This document shows positions 44,821-53,968 of a stretch of 53,968 nucleotides of DNA, one piece after another. The stretch is from an uncultured Pelagibacteraceae bacterium (lineage in GTDB: Bacteria; Pseudomonadota; Alphaproteobacteria; Pelagibacterales; Pelagibacteraceae). Below the pieces are notes generated by a model. The model worked only from the letters and a program-made list of their open reading frames with translations. It made no database searches and was not told the DNA's origin. The DNA lies in NCBI GenBank assembly GCA_902569725.1, contig CACFVG010000005.1, forward strand, positions 1 through 53,968. Direction: 5' to 3'. Numbering within the stretch: position 1 is the stretch's first letter; every line of letters starts with the position of its first letter. The position numbers were made by a program, and so were the translations under genes.

Positions 44821-44910
44821 TGGCGGAGAGAGTGGGATTCGAACCCACGGTACCTGTGAAGGTACACACACTTTCCAAGCGTGCGCCTTAAACCACTCGG
44901 CCATCTCTCC
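44821..44910 (-). tRNA. tRNA-Ser (GGA)
   Basis: The long-variable-arm tRNA on the minus strand has acceptor stem GGAGAGA/TCTCTCC, D-arm GCCGAGTGGTTTAAGGC, anticodon stem CACGC/GTGTG with loop TTGGAAA (anticodon GGA), a variable arm GTGTACCTTCACAGGTACC with a strong stem, T-loop TTCGAAT and encoded CCA after G73. D- and T-loops are canonical here (G18-G19, U54-U55). It separates gyrB from the glycan island and starts 5 bases beyond the island's first gene's stop. Confidence 0.96.
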
Positions 44911-44915
44911 TGAAT

Positions 44916-45662
44916 TTAAGTTTTAATATAATAAAATTTTTTAGTTAAATCATCCTGAACAATTTCTTTTGAATTATTTTTAAAAAATTCATCAATTGCC
45001 TTTGCAGCTCCTGGCCATTTAACTTTATCCTCTATATATTCATCAAATACAATAATGCCATTTTTTACAACTTTTGGATAATATTTGTTTAGTGATATTT
45101 TATAACTTTCATACAAATCACAATCTAAATGCAAAAGTGATATCTTATCACAATGAAAATCATTAAATGTTTTTTCAAAAAATCCTTTTTTAAAAATTAC
45201 ATTTTCTTCAATTTCTATTTCAGAAAAACCTATTCTTTTTAAATTTTGCTTTACAAATTCAATGGAAATAAAATTGCTATCTCCTTTTTGTAAATTTCTA
45301 GGGGAAAAATCATACTGACTTGCTTCGGGAAACCCTTCGAATGAATCAAATCCAATATATTTTTTTTTATCAATAAATTTATTTTTATTTTTTATAAGAT
45401 TATATAATATTAATGACAGCGTGAAGCCATTTCCAACTCCACATTCAATGATGTCACCTTCTAATTTATTATTAACAATATGAGTAAAAAAATTATTCCA
45501 ATAATCTAATTTCTTATATTTCTGAATTTTTATAGTAGCAAAGGAGTTAGATTTAAATTTTCTTATATCTGTCTTATGTATTTTGTTCCAAAAAATTTTT
45601 AATGAATTTTTTAGGTATTTATTATCAATTCTTTTAATAATTTCTTTTAATTTTAAAAACAT
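44916..45662 (-). CDS. TylF/MycF-like O-methyltransferase
   Basis: This 248-aa class I SAM-dependent methyltransferase resembles the TylF/MycF sugar O-methyltransferases: the SAM motif IIECGVGNGFTLSL (about 74-87), FDSFEGFPEASQYD (substrate-lid motif), LLHLDCDLYESYK with the metal-binding Asp residues and IVFDEYIEDKVKWPGAAKAIDEFF. Such enzymes methylate sugar hydroxyls in surface polysaccharides. It lies next to tRNA-Ser at one end of the glycan island, 60 bases from the next gene. The acceptor sugar is unknown. Confidence 0.82.
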   Translation of the reverse strand: MFLKLKEIIKRIDNKYLKNSLKIFWNKIHKTDIRKFKSNSFATIKIQKYKKLDYWNNFFTHIVNNKLEGDIIECGVGNGFTLSLILYNLIKNKNKFIDKKKYIGFDSFEGFPEASQYDFSPRNLQKGDSNFISIEFVKQNLKRIGFSEIEIEENVIFKKGFFEKTFNDFHCDKISLLHLDCDLYESYKISLNKYYPKVVKNGIIVFDEYIEDKVKWPGAAKAIDEFFKNNSKEIVQDDLTKKFYYIKT

Positions 45663-45722
45663 AATAATTATATTTTTAATAACTTTAATTTATTTATAAG
45701 CCAGATTAAACTTAATTTTTTT

Positions 45723-46592
45723 TCATATTTTTTTTATTAGCCTTTTAAAATTTTTTTTTTGTCTTATAAAAAACCTTTTTATAATACCATATTTTAAATC
45801 TCTTTTTGCCAGAATTGGGCTGTTAAGATTATGCTCCCAGGTTCTTTTGTTATTTTTAATTGCCCAATCACATTCATAAGCTGAAAATGAATTTAATTTA
45901 TATTTTTTACATAACAATGAAAACACGCTTTGATCATGTCTATTTTCTATAAATTCTTGGTGATTGTTGATTTTTGAAATTGAGTCATCAACTAAATGAG
46001 AATTATTATACATAATGTCAATCCACTCTGATAAAAATTCTTTTGATTTTTGAGTTTTTTTTATAAATATATTGCCGGCCCAAAATTGAGGTGTGTCAGT
46101 TATTTCTTTTGCATTTATAAAATTAAAATATTTTAACAAATCTGATTTTGTATACTTATATTCTTGTCTCTCTGGGTAATTAATTCCATCATTTTTTTGA
46201 TTTTCATCAGAATAATATTGAAAAGGCAAAATCCAATTTTTTTCTTCAATTAAAAAATTAAGATATTCATTAAATTTTTTATTTTTATTTTTTACAATAT
46301 AACAACCCACATCTACATAATGTATGATGTCATTATCATTTATATTATTCATCATTTTTTTAATTAAATATGGTTTCCAAAACCAAAAACCATATCCTCT
46401 TTTTTTATTTTTTTTTAATAAATTGTTAATATAAACTTTTAATTTATCATCAAAATCATTGGGGCTAAAAATTTTGATTAAATCATAATATAAACTTTCT
46501 TCAGCTTGTTTTTGAAGTCTGTTTACACTTCTTTTTAAATCTTGGGTGGCAAAAGCTAAAAGAATTATTTTTTTATTTTTGTACATTAGCAA
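45723..46592 (-). CDS. Putative capsular polysaccharide glycosyltransferase
   Basis: The 289-aa protein carries features of a glycosyltransferase group seen in capsule clusters: RGYGFWFWKPYLIKKMM (about 65-81), DIIHYVDVGC with a DxD-like metal motif, GNIFIKKTQKSKEFLSEW, and ENRHDQSVFSLLCKKY (HDQS motif). No membrane helix is visible apart from a basic C-terminus (FFIRQKKNFKRLIKKI) that may touch the membrane. It overlaps the downstream start of the epimerase gene by 20 bases. Sugar specificity is unknown. Confidence 0.7.
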   Translation of the reverse strand: MLMYKNKKIILLAFATQDLKRSVNRLQKQAEESLYYDLIKIFSPNDFDDKLKVYINNLLKKNKKRGYGFWFWKPYLIKKMMNNINDNDIIHYVDVGCYIVKNKNKKFNEYLNFLIEEKNWILPFQYYSDENQKNDGINYPERQEYKYTKSDLLKYFNFINAKEITDTPQFWAGNIFIKKTQKSKEFLSEWIDIMYNNSHLVDDSISKINNHQEFIENRHDQSVFSLLCKKYKLNSFSAYECDWAIKNNKRTWEHNLNSPILAKRDLKYGIIKRFFIRQKKNFKRLIKKI

Positions 46593-47571
46593 ATTTTCTT
46601 ATGAATTTATTTTTTATTAGATATTTTGACCATTTTATTTCATCATTAAGAATATTTATTACTTTTGAATATTTCGGCTTCCAATTTATTTTTCTTTTTG
46701 CTTTGGATATATTACAAATTAAATATGGGTGATCTCCCTTTCTTTTTTGCATAAATTTATAATTAATTTTTTTCTTTAAAATTTTTTTTAAATTTAAAAG
46801 TATTTCTCTATTTGTTATACCCTTCCCATTTCCGATATTGATAGTCAAATTTTGTTTTTTTTTGAAAAAATTTATAGATTTATGTATAGCTATACATATG
46901 TCTTTAACATGAATATAATCTCTTACACATGTTCCGTCTTTAGTGGGATAATCTTTTCCAAATATATTTATTTTATCCCCCTTTAATGCTTTAAAAACCG
47001 ATATAGGAATAAGATGAGTTTCTGGATTATGAAATTCTCCTACTAAGGGCTTAGCTAAACAAGAAGAAACATTAAAAAATCTGAGTATTACATGTTTAAT
47101 ATTTTTATTTTTATTTAAAAGTCTTTCAACTTTTAACTTTGTTTTGCCATAACTACTTATAGGTCCTAGTTTATCAATTTCTTTAATTTTATTTTTTTTA
47201 GGGGCATATACAGCTGCAGTGCTTGAAAAAATTATATTTTTGATATTAAGTTTTTTCATTAATTCTATAATATTTCTTGTAGCTTGTACGTTATCTAAAT
47301 AATATTTATTTTTTTTTATATTTTCATTTACTGTAGATTTACCTGCCAAGTGAACTATTACATCGGGCTTAATTAAAGATAAAATTTTCTCTAACTTTCT
47401 TTTATTAAGAAGATTACAAATAAAGAAGTTTTTTTTATTTTTTTTTATAAAATTTTTTTGTTTTTTTTTATCTAAAGTATAAACTTTAAATTTTTTTTCT
47501 AAATAAGCACTTAAACAGCTACCAATATATCCTGCAGAGCCAGTAATTAGAATTTTTTTTTTATTATTCAT
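46573..47571 (-). CDS. NAD-dependent UDP-glucose 4-epimerase-like protein
   Basis: The 332-aa extended SDR has the GSAGYIGS cofactor motif (residues 10-17), VIVHLAGKSTV, the catalytic STAAVYAPK and YGKTK (Tyr-xxx-Lys), the GalE-typical RFFNVSSCL and GTCVRDYIHVKDICIA, and GNGKGITNREIL. These fit UDP-glucose/GlcNAc 4-epimerases (GalE). It would supply UDP-galactose-type sugars to the adjacent transferases. It overlaps the upstream GT2 gene by 8 bases. It may be galE itself, but substrate range cannot be read from sequence. Confidence 0.82.
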   Translation of the reverse strand: MNNKKKILITGSAGYIGSCLSAYLEKKFKVYTLDKKKQKNFIKKNKKNFFICNLLNKRKLEKILSLIKPDVIVHLAGKSTVNENIKKNKYYLDNVQATRNIIELMKKLNIKNIIFSSTAAVYAPKKNKIKEIDKLGPISSYGKTKLKVERLLNKNKNIKHVILRFFNVSSCLAKPLVGEFHNPETHLIPISVFKALKGDKINIFGKDYPTKDGTCVRDYIHVKDICIAIHKSINFFKKKQNLTINIGNGKGITNREILLNLKKILKKKINYKFMQKRKGDHPYLICNISKAKRKINWKPKYSKVINILNDEIKWSKYLIKNKFIRKFANVQK

Positions 47572-48406
47572 TATTTCTTAAAATTTTTTTAAAAATAAAA
47601 AAGTAAAATTTAAATATTCCTATTAAAAAACAGAAATATACAATTCCTCTTTTTATATTTAAAGTCAACAAATTGAAAATTAAATATAAAAAAAATGAGA
47701 AAGGTTCTCTTAACATTTTAACGAATTTAAGTTTTTTATATTTATAATGAAAAAAATATTCTCCAAACTTAAAATTACTATTTCTTAAATATATACTATA
47801 TAAATTTTTTTTCGTTGAAGTACCACTCTGATGAATTGCTTTTAATTTAAGGTTAATTTTAATATTGTATTTACTTTTGTTTATCCTATTTGATAAATCA
47901 ACATCTTCCCAATAAAAAAAGAAATTTTCATCAAACATCCCTAATTTCTTAAACTTTTTTGTATCTGCTATAAATATTGCTCCAATAAAATGATTTGCTA
48001 AAATTATATTCTTTTTGTTTGTTTTTTTTTTTAAATAATTTTCTACACCTTCAATTTTTGGAATTGCAACAACACAATTTTTATTTTTAGCAATTGTTTT
48101 TTTTAATTCTTGTATTGATTTATTTTTAAATAGGATATCTGGTTGCGTACACAAAAAATATTTTGTTTTAACTTTTTTTATTAAATAATTAATGCCCTTT
48201 GAAAAACCTTCGTTTCTATCCCTAACTTTATAAAACTCTATATTATGAAATTTATTTTGAATTTTTTTTTTTAATTTAATATCATTGCTTTGATCTAATA
48301 TTAAAATTTTAAATTTAGCATAATTTTTTAAATTTTTTATTAGATTTTCTGGCGTATTATATAGTAATAATATTACAGTAATCTCTTTATTATTCATATA
48401 CTTCAA
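47564..48406 (-). CDS. Glycosyltransferase family 2 (rhamnosyltransferase-like)
   Basis: The 280-aa GT-A protein has TVILLLYNTPENLIKNL at the start, ILDQSND, the RDRNEGFSKGIN motif (NxGFxxGxN of family 2), FLCTQPDILF in the DxD position, and FFFYWEDVDLSNRI with a final HQSGTS, typical of rhamnosyl-type GT2. A hydrophobic C-terminal stretch (residues 235-272) suggests membrane contact. The start could be ATG 48406 or the ATG three codons later. It faces the divergent methyltransferase gene across only 19 bases. Confidence 0.85.
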   Translation of the reverse strand: MKYMNNKEITVILLLYNTPENLIKNLKNYAKFKILILDQSNDIKLKKKIQNKFHNIEFYKVRDRNEGFSKGINYLIKKVKTKYFLCTQPDILFKNKSIQELKKTIAKNKNCVVAIPKIEGVENYLKKKTNKKNIILANHFIGAIFIADTKKFKKLGMFDENFFFYWEDVDLSNRINKSKYNIKINLKLKAIHQSGTSTKKNLYSIYLRNSNFKFGEYFFHYKYKKLKFVKMLREPFSFFLYLIFNLLTLNIKRGIVYFCFLIGIFKFYFFIFKKILRNNE

Positions 48407-48425
48407 GTATATATACTTTTAAATC

Positions 48426-49139
48426 ATGGGCTTAAGAAAAAAAATTAAAAAATTTATATATAATAGAAATATCGATAGCAAATATGGGAAATTTGCAACT
48501 GAAAAGGTTATCAAAAAAAACTGGGATAAAATTTTTTTAAATAAAATTGCATTTGTAAACCTTGCTGTTTTAAATGTATTAAAAAAAAAAAAACATTGTT
48601 TTTATCTTGAAATTGGTTGTGATAACGACGTAACATTTAATTCTATTTCATTACCAAAAAAATATAAGTATGGTGTTGATCCCAGAGAAGGCGGAAACAT
48701 CAAAAAAACCAGTGATTTATTTTTTAAAAATAATAAAAAAAAATTTGATGTAATTTTGCTTGATGGCCTTCACGAATACAAACAAACTCAAAGGGATTTA
48801 TTAAATTCTCTTAAATTTTTAAATAACGATGGTTATATATTTATAGATGATTTAATCCCTTTAAACTGGAAAATGGAACTAGTCCCAAGAATACAAGGAA
48901 GATGGAATGGAGATGTTTGGAAAGTCGGATATGAATTAAGTAATTCAAAAAACTTAAAGTTTAAAATTATAGATATATTTTCTGGTGTTGGTTATCTTAG
49001 AAAAATGAAAAAAAAACTAAAGTACAACAAAATGAATAATATTTTAAAAAATCAAAGATTTAAAGATTTTTTAAAAATCTATAAAAAACTTCCAATAATT
49101 TCTGGTGAAAAAGCTTTAAAATTAATTGGTTATGAGTAA
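48426..49139 (+). CDS. SAM-dependent class I methyltransferase
   Basis: The 237-aa protein has a Rossmann methyltransferase core: CFYLEIGCDNDVTFNSI (motif I, about residues 59-75), KYGVDPREGG, FDVILLDGLHEYKQTQRDL (motif with Asp-Gly-x-His) and GGYIFIDD-like NNDGYIFIDDLIPLNW. The LDGxHxY-xxxxD pattern is typical of the Methyltransf_24 group in O-antigen and capsule clusters. It overlaps the DUF4422-like gene by eight bases from the chosen start. Its acceptor, probably a sugar, is unknown. Confidence 0.8.
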   Translation: MGLRKKIKKFIYNRNIDSKYGKFATEKVIKKNWDKIFLNKIAFVNLAVLNVLKKKKHCFYLEIGCDNDVTFNSISLPKKYKYGVDPREGGNIKKTSDLFFKNNKKKFDVILLDGLHEYKQTQRDLLNSLKFLNNDGYIFIDDLIPLNWKMELVPRIQGRWNGDVWKVGYELSNSKNLKFKIIDIFSGVGYLRKMKKKLKYNKMNNILKNQRFKDFLKIYKKLPIISGEKALKLIGYE

Positions 49140-49932
49140 TTTAGAAGTTTTTTGTATTACTAACAAAAAAATTAAAAATTTAGAAAAACTAAATTTAAAA
49201 CTAGTTGGTGTTGGAAAAGATGACTTTCCTGAAAATTACATTAATACTAAAATAGGAAAAAATATCCAAAATAAAGAAAAATTTTATTCGGAATTAGTAT
49301 TTCATTACTGGTTTTGGAAAAATCAATTATATAAATATGAAGATAATATTTGGATTGGTTTTTGTCAAAAAAGAAGATTTTGGATAAAAAGAAATATAGA
49401 TATAAAAAATTTTGAACAACTTAAAGAAAATATTTTATATGAAATTCCAAAAGATTGGGGAAATTATGAAGTAATTTTATGTAATCCAATTAAGGTTAAC
49501 AATGCTAAAAAAATGAAAATGTTAAAAAGAGGATGGAGAAATTTATTAGTCGAACCTTCAATTTTTTTCGATATTTCCAAACAAAATATTAAATTACAGT
49601 TTGATATGTTTCATGGTTATGGAATTTTAGATAAAGCCATAGAGCTACTGGATAATGAGGAGGTAGAAGACTTTAAAAAATATGTTAATTCAAAAACAGA
49701 ATTTTCGCCAAATATTATGTTTATTACAAAAAAAAAAATTATGTTAAGATATTTTGAAAGTGTTTTTAAATGGTTAATTAAGTGCGAAAAAATATTCGGT
49801 TTTGAAAAATTAAAGGGTTATGAAACCGGAAGACTTTATGCATATTTAGCAGAAAGATATTTGTCATATTGGTTTGAGAAGCACTATAAAGTCAAATATT
49901 CCCCTTGGATTTTTTTTGATAAATATGAATAA
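49132..49932 (+). CDS. DUF4422-like glycosyltransferase
   Basis: The protein (266 aa from ATG 49132; a TTG six bases upstream would add two residues) resembles DUF4422 capsule glycosyltransferases: GKNIQNKEKFYSELVFHYWFWKN near residue 45-65, WIGFCQKRRFWI, FDMFHGYGILDKAIELL, SPNIMFITKKKIMLRYFESVFKWL and a final GRLYAYLAERYLSYWF. These blocks match the domain's C-x-Y-R-R-x-W and ERLLxxW patterns. Cytosolic, no signal peptide. It converges on the GT17 gene with one base between the stops. Confidence 0.78.
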   Translation: MSNLEVFCITNKKIKNLEKLNLKLVGVGKDDFPENYINTKIGKNIQNKEKFYSELVFHYWFWKNQLYKYEDNIWIGFCQKRRFWIKRNIDIKNFEQLKENILYEIPKDWGNYEVILCNPIKVNNAKKMKMLKRGWRNLLVEPSIFFDISKQNIKLQFDMFHGYGILDKAIELLDNEEVEDFKKYVNSKTEFSPNIMFITKKKIMLRYFESVFKWLIKCEKIFGFEKLKGYETGRLYAYLAERYLSYWFEKHYKVKYSPWIFFDKYE

Positions 49933-49933
49933 G

Positions 49934-50743
49934 TTATAAAATCCAATCTTTATATTTATTCAAGTTTTTTAAAAAATAATCAGGGAAAGTAGCATCTATA
50001 TTGACTTTTAAATATTTGTGTTCTCTACCAATTAAGTCAGATCCTTTTTTTATATTTTCTTTAATAGAATTGACATTCAAATATTTTTCTTCAATTTTTT
50101 CTTTAAAAACATAGGGATCATTAGTTTCACAAAGATTTTTATATTTGTAAAGAAGGTCGTCTGGATTTTTAATATTACAAAAATGCCATCCACCATCATC
50201 CAAAATATTGTTTAATCTAAATTTGTCTAATCTCCAAAAAGGTCTTTTTTTAAATTTTAAATCTCTAAGCCATTGAGGAGATTTTAGATATTTTTTAACA
50301 CATATTCTGCTTCCTAGCCAATAAGGAGAGGACTCACTTAATAAATTAAATTTATAATAAAAATGCTTTTGCTTAAAAACAGCATATCTACTAGCAGATT
50401 TGAAGGCTTTTATTTTTAGTGGATCCGGAATTTCATCCAAATCAGAAATAATTATCAGATCATCCTCTGAGGCATTTTTAATACCTCTTGATATAGAATT
50501 TCTTTGGAAATTTTCTCTTAAATAAGGATTATCTCCATCTGGTAAATTTTCTACTGGAACATAAATTATTTTTTTTTTAAATTTTTCAAATTTTGTAATA
50601 TCAAATCTTAATTTTTTATAATTATTTTGCCATGTTTTATTTCCTTCCACAATTACAAAATAATCTACAAAATCATCTAGTACGTTTAGTCTCAAGTCTA
50701 AAAGAATATCTTCATCCCAATATGAAAAACAATCATATATCAT
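49934..50743 (-). CDS. Glycosyltransferase family 17 protein
   Basis: The 269-aa protein begins YDCFSYWDEDILLDLRLNVL and continues YFVIVEGNKTWQNNYK, GDNPYLRENFQRNSISRGIKNASEDDLIIISDLDEIPD (the SDxDEIP metal motif), FYYKFNLL and DDGGWHFCNI, all matching GT17 (beta-1,4-mannosyl-glycoprotein GlcNAc-transferase family) members in bacteria. It likely adds a sugar to a surface glycan. It is the last gene of the island; lepA follows upstream on the same strand with one base between them. Confidence 0.87.
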   Translation of the reverse strand: MIYDCFSYWDEDILLDLRLNVLDDFVDYFVIVEGNKTWQNNYKKLRFDITKFEKFKKKIIYVPVENLPDGDNPYLRENFQRNSISRGIKNASEDDLIIISDLDEIPDPLKIKAFKSASRYAVFKQKHFYYKFNLLSESSPYWLGSRICVKKYLKSPQWLRDLKFKKRPFWRLDKFRLNNILDDGGWHFCNIKNPDDLLYKYKNLCETNDPYVFKEKIEEKYLNVNSIKENIKKGSDLIGREHKYLKVNIDATFPDYFLKNLNKYKDWIL

Positions 50744-50744
50744 A

Positions 50745-52553
50745 TTATTTTTCCTTATTAATTTTTAAGACTCCTATAAAAGCTTCCTGTGGTATTTCAA
50801 CTCTACCAAACTGCTTAGATCTTGATTTTCCTTTTTTTTGTTTATCCAATAATTTTCTTTTTCTATCTCTTGCACCTCCACCGTGAATTTTTGTTAGAAC
50901 ATCTTTCTTAAATCCTTTAATAGTTTCTCTTGCAATTATTTTACCCCCAATTGCTGCCTGAACCGGTATCATAAAATTATGTCTTGGAATTAAATCTTTA
51001 AGTTTTTCACAAACTTCTCTTCCTATCAATTGAGCAAAATTTTTATGTACCATCATTGAAAGTGCATCAACAGGTTCTGAATTAACTAAAATCCCAAGTT
51101 TTACTAAATCACCTTCTCTATGTTCTATTATTTCATAATCAAAACTTGCATAGCCACTGGTCATTGATTTTATTCTATCGTTAAAATCAAAAACAACTTC
51201 GTTTAATGGTAATTCATAGTTCAAAACGGCCCTATTTCCTGAATAAGATAAGTTAGTCTGTATTCCTCTTTTTTCTTGGCACATTTTTATTATAGATCCT
51301 AAATATTCATCTGGAGTTATGATTGTAGCTTTAATCCATGGCTCTTCAATAAAATCTATTAGGGTTGGATCTGGTAAATTAGTAGGATTTTGCAGTTCAG
51401 CTATATTTCCATTATTTAAGTGAACTTTATAAACAACTCCTGGGGTTGTAGTAAGCAGATTTATATCAAATTCTCTTTCTAATCTCTCGGTAATAATTTC
51501 TAAATGAAGTAAGCCCAGAAAACCACATCTAAATCCTAAACCAAGAGCAGATGATGATTCTGCTTCATAAGAAAAACTGGAGTCGTTTAGCTGTAATTTT
51601 GCTAAACCATCTTTTAATTTTTGATATTCAGAACTATCTACTGGAAATAAACCACAAAATACAACGGGTTTACTAGGTTTAAATCCAGGTAATGCTTGTT
51701 TTAAAGGTCTACCAGCATCACAAATTGTGTCTCCAACTTTTGTCTCTGATAAATTTTTTATGCCGGTAGTTATAAATCCAATTTCACCTGATTTAAGCTC
51801 ATTAATATCTTTTGGCTTTGGTGTAAATATTCCAACTTTTTCAACTATATATTCTTCGTTGTTTGACATCATTTTTATTTTCATATTTTTTGATAACTGT
51901 CCGTCTATCACTCTTACTAATATTACTACTCCTAAATAAGAATCGTACCAACTATCAACTAATAAACATTTTAAATCATTATCTTTCAAGCCTTTGGGGC
52001 ATGGTAAGTTTTTAACTATCTGTTCTAAAATTTCATCTATACCTTCTCCAGTTTTACCAGAGCATGAAACTGCGTTGCTTGTATCAATGCCTATTACATC
52101 TTCTATTTGTTTTTTGGTTTTTTCAATATCTGAGGCTGGTAAATCAATTTTATTTAATATAGGAATTATTTCGTGATTAATATCTAATGCTTGATAAACA
52201 TTTGCTAGAGTTTGGGCTTCTACTCCTTGGGTACTATCAACAATTAAGATTGAACCTTCGCAAGCATATAATGATCTGCTAACTTCATAACTAAAATCTA
52301 CATGCCCTGGAGTATCGATAATATTTAAAATATAATTTTTTCCATCTTTTGATTTATAATTTAGTTTAACTGTTTGTGCTTTAATTGTTATTCCTCTTTC
52401 TCTCTCTATGTCCATAGAGTCTAAAACTTGGGCTTTCATTTCTCTCTCTGTAAGTCCACCACATTTATGAATTATCCTATCTGCTATTGTAGATTTGCCG
52501 TGATCAATATGGGCAATGATTGCGAAATTTCTAATATTATCGATTGTAGACAT
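50745..52553 (-). CDS. lepA: Elongation factor 4 (LepA)
   Basis: LepA is a ribosome-associated GTPase that back-translocates or assists ribosome biogenesis. The 602-aa protein has G1 [10 protein letters not shown] (14-23), the [16 protein letters not shown] switch, [21 protein letters not shown] (G4), SCSGKTGEG (G5) and the LepA-specific C-terminal domain ([37 protein letters not shown]). The C-terminal block separates it from EF-G and TypA. It follows pheT by two bases. Confidence 0.97.
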   Translation of the reverse strand: MSTIDNIRNFAIIAHIDHGKSTIADRIIHKCGGLTEREMKAQVLDSMDIERERGITIKAQTVKLNYKSKDGKNYILNIIDTPGHVDFSYEVSRSLYACEGSILIVDSTQGVEAQTLANVYQALDINHEIIPILNKIDLPASDIEKTKKQIEDVIGIDTSNAVSCSGKTGEGIDEILEQIVKNLPCPKGLKDNDLKCLLVDSWYDSYLGVVILVRVIDGQLSKNMKIKMMSNNEEYIVEKVGIFTPKPKDINELKSGEIGFITTGIKNLSETKVGDTICDAGRPLKQALPGFKPSKPVVFCGLFPVDSSEYQKLKDGLAKLQLNDSSFSYEAESSSALGLGFRCGFLGLLHLEIITERLEREFDINLLTTTPGVVYKVHLNNGNIAELQNPTNLPDPTLIDFIEEPWIKATIITPDEYLGSIIKMCQEKRGIQTNLSYSGNRAVLNYELPLNEVVFDFNDRIKSMTSGYASFDYEIIEHREGDLVKLGILVNSEPVDALSMMVHKNFAQLIGREVCEKLKDLIPRHNFMIPVQAAIGGKIIARETIKGFKKDVLTKIHGGGARDRKRKLLDKQKKGKSRSKQFGRVEIPQEAFIGVLKINKEK

Positions 52554-52555
52554 GA

Positions 52556-53968
52556 TTACGATCTTATTTTCGCGCCAGATTTTGACTCTACAGTAGAAAT
52601 TATAAGTTTATTAATTTTTTCTAAATCTTCATCTATTAAAGTTTTTTCTGATGATTGAATTGTAACATTCAAAGCAATTGATTTTTTATCAGTAGGAATA
52701 TTTTCTCCTTGATAAACATCAAAAACTTTGACTGATCTAATTAAATTTTTATCTACTTCAGAAATTATATTTACTAAATCTTGAACTTTAAAATTTTTAT
52801 CAATTACAAAAGCAAAATCTCTTTCTGATTTTTGATAATCAGAATATTGATATTGTTTTTTTTGATCTTTTAATTTTTTTCTTGTTTCTTTTATATTATC
52901 TAAATAAATTTCAATACATACTAAAGCTTCAGTTTTAATATCAATCTTCTTTAAAATATTTGGATGTATTTCACCAAAATAGGCAACTGGATTATTTTCA
53001 TTTTTATTTAAATAAATACTACCTGATTTGCCGGGATGATAATAGCTTGGTGCTTTATCATTAATATAAATTTTATTTTGATCAAAACCTGCTTCAACTA
53101 AACTTTGAATTACATCTCTTTTTGCATCAAAAACATCAACTAATCTCTCTTTTTCAATCCAATTATGTCTTGATACTTTTCCAGATCTTAAACCTGCTAA
53201 AACTATTTTTTGTTGGCCAGGTTTATTTCCATTAAATATTGGTCCAATTTCAAAAAGTAAAATATCTTTAAAACCTCTATCTAAATTCTTTTTTAAATAA
53301 ATTATCAAGTTAGAAAAAATTGAACTTCTTAAAACATTTAAATCAGAACTTATTGGATTTACAATTTCTACTTCGTTCAAATCTTCCTTAAATAATTGGT
53401 TAATTTTTGAGTCTGTAAAAGACCAAGTTACAGTCTCAAAATAGCCTTTTGAAGCAACAGAACGTTGCAAAAAATGAAATAATTTTTGTTGTTTATTAAG
53501 TGTAGGTTTATCTCTAACTTTTTCTGGTAATTCTGTTTTAATTTGATCATAGCCCTTAATTCTTGCTATTTCTTCTACTATATCAATTGGCTGTAGGATA
53601 TCTGGCCTCCATGAAGGAACAGTTAAATTTAAATCATTATTTTTTTTTTTAATTACAAATCCTAGGCTGGTTAAGATTTTCATTATTTCTTTTTCAGCAA
53701 CTTTAAACCCTGTAATACTTTGAAAAAAAGTTATTGGGAATTTAATTTGTACTTTTTTATAAGTTTCAATTTTTTGGACATCTAGTTTGCTTATTTCACC
53801 ACCACATATTTTTTGTATTAATGCAGCTGCTTTAACCAAGCCTTCTTTTATTGAATCTGGGTCAATTCCTCTCTCAAATCTAAATTTTGCATCAGTATCT
53901 ATATTTAATAATTTAGAAGTTTTTCTTATAGAATTTGGATGAAAATATGCTGACTCTAATAAAATGTT
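52556..53968 (-). CDS. pheT: Phenylalanyl-tRNA synthetase beta subunit (5' partial)
   Basis: PheT is the large subunit of the PheRS heterotetramer. The frame continues to the right edge of the window, so 470 codons are visible and the N-terminal ~330 residues (tRNA-binding and B1 domains) are missing. Visible parts are the B3/B4 editing end ([24 protein letters not shown]), the B5 domain with [24 protein letters not shown], the B6/B7 catalytic-like core ([19 protein letters not shown]) and a C-terminal ferredoxin-like anticodon-binding domain ([37 protein letters not shown]). The gene should be preceded by pheS outside the window. Confidence 0.96.
   Translation of the reverse strand, partial: NILLESAYFHPNSIRKTSKLLNIDTDAKFRFERGIDPDSIKEGLVKAAALIQKICGGEISKLDVQKIETYKKVQIKFPITFFQSITGFKVAEKEIMKILTSLGFVIKKKNNDLNLTVPSWRPDILQPIDIVEEIARIKGYDQIKTELPEKVRDKPTLNKQQKLFHFLQRSVASKGYFETVTWSFTDSKINQLFKEDLNEVEIVNPISSDLNVLRSSIFSNLIIYLKKNLDRGFKDILLFEIGPIFNGNKPGQQKIVLAGLRSGKVSRHNWIEKERLVDVFDAKRDVIQSLVEAGFDQNKIYINDKAPSYYHPGKSGSIYLNKNENNPVAYFGEIHPNILKKIDIKTEALVCIEIYLDNIKETRKKLKDQKKQYQYSDYQKSERDFAFVIDKNFKVQDLVNIISEVDKNLIRSVKVFDVYQGENIPTDKKSIALNVTIQSSEKTLIDEDLEKINKLIISTVESKSGAKIRS

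Noticed and set aside
44821-50760. Integrated element at tRNA-Ser
   Set aside because: No integrase, no duplicate of the tRNA 3' end at the far side and no phage genes were found; the island looks like ordinary variable surface genes.

Overview
The window looks like a chromosome segment of a streamlined, very AT-rich marine alphaproteobacterium, most likely SAR11 (Pelagibacterales) or a comparable lineage such as HIMB59/AEGEAN-169. The case rests on strong A/T codon bias, almost no intergenic DNA (no gene-free stretch reaches 300 bases), start/stop overlaps throughout, short proteins, and alphaproteobacterial gene orders: aroA-cmk-rpsA-ihfB, trpF-trpB-trpA-accD-folC-trxA, murA-DUF2948-hisD-infA, argB-HAD-dapD-dapE, bolA-DnaJ-cobS-cobT. 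I saw no insertion sequence, prophage or CRISPR array.

Layout. 1-10150 (+): end of lptB, then a long operon of aroA, cmk, rpsA, ihfB, pyrF, trpF, trpB, trpA, accD, folC. 10147-16134 (-): thioredoxin, exonuclease I, an MGME1-like PD-(D/E)XK nuclease, hisG-hisZ-hisS, and a histidine tRNA whose 3' end lies 3 bases from the hisS start codon. 16364-20779 (-): cspA, then an operon from a 66-aa protein through a 33-aa ORF, dcd, murA, DUF2948, hisD and infA to tRNA-Phe. 20877-23827: tRNA-Thr and a small surface-glycan cluster. 23831-31973: a TVP38-family membrane protein, then rpmH-rnpA-yidD-yidC-argB-HAD-dapD-dapE followed by a histone-deacetylase-fold enzyme and a SET-domain protein. 31963-36093 (-): truA, fmt, def and two uncharacterised envelope genes. 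36149-41312: aroK-aroB, bolA, J-domain protein, cobS, cobT. 41309-44649 (-): RegB-type redox sensor kinase and gyrB. 44821-50743: tRNA-Ser followed by a second glycan/methyltransferase island. 50745 to the end (-): lepA and partial pheT.

The strongest unusual signals are these. (1) The trpF-trpB-trpA trio keeps its ancestral position but has lost many near-invariant residues, including both partners of the TrpA-TrpB interdomain salt bridge (alpha Asp56, beta Lys167), the beta Glu109, the beta SGRGD loop and the beta GPHP motif. It looks like a repurposed or very divergent tryptophan synthase module. (2) The tRNA-His to hisS junction predicts a tRNA-mRNA transcript with a nearly leaderless hisS; this tRNA has A73, no G-1 and a highly atypical T-loop. 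(3) Two of the four tRNAs carry A18 with G55 instead of the canonical G18-U55. (4) CobS/CobT occur with a J-domain protein and BolA but without CobN. Several neighbouring housekeeping proteins (AccD, FolC, IhfB, Trx) also carry substitutions at normally invariant positions.
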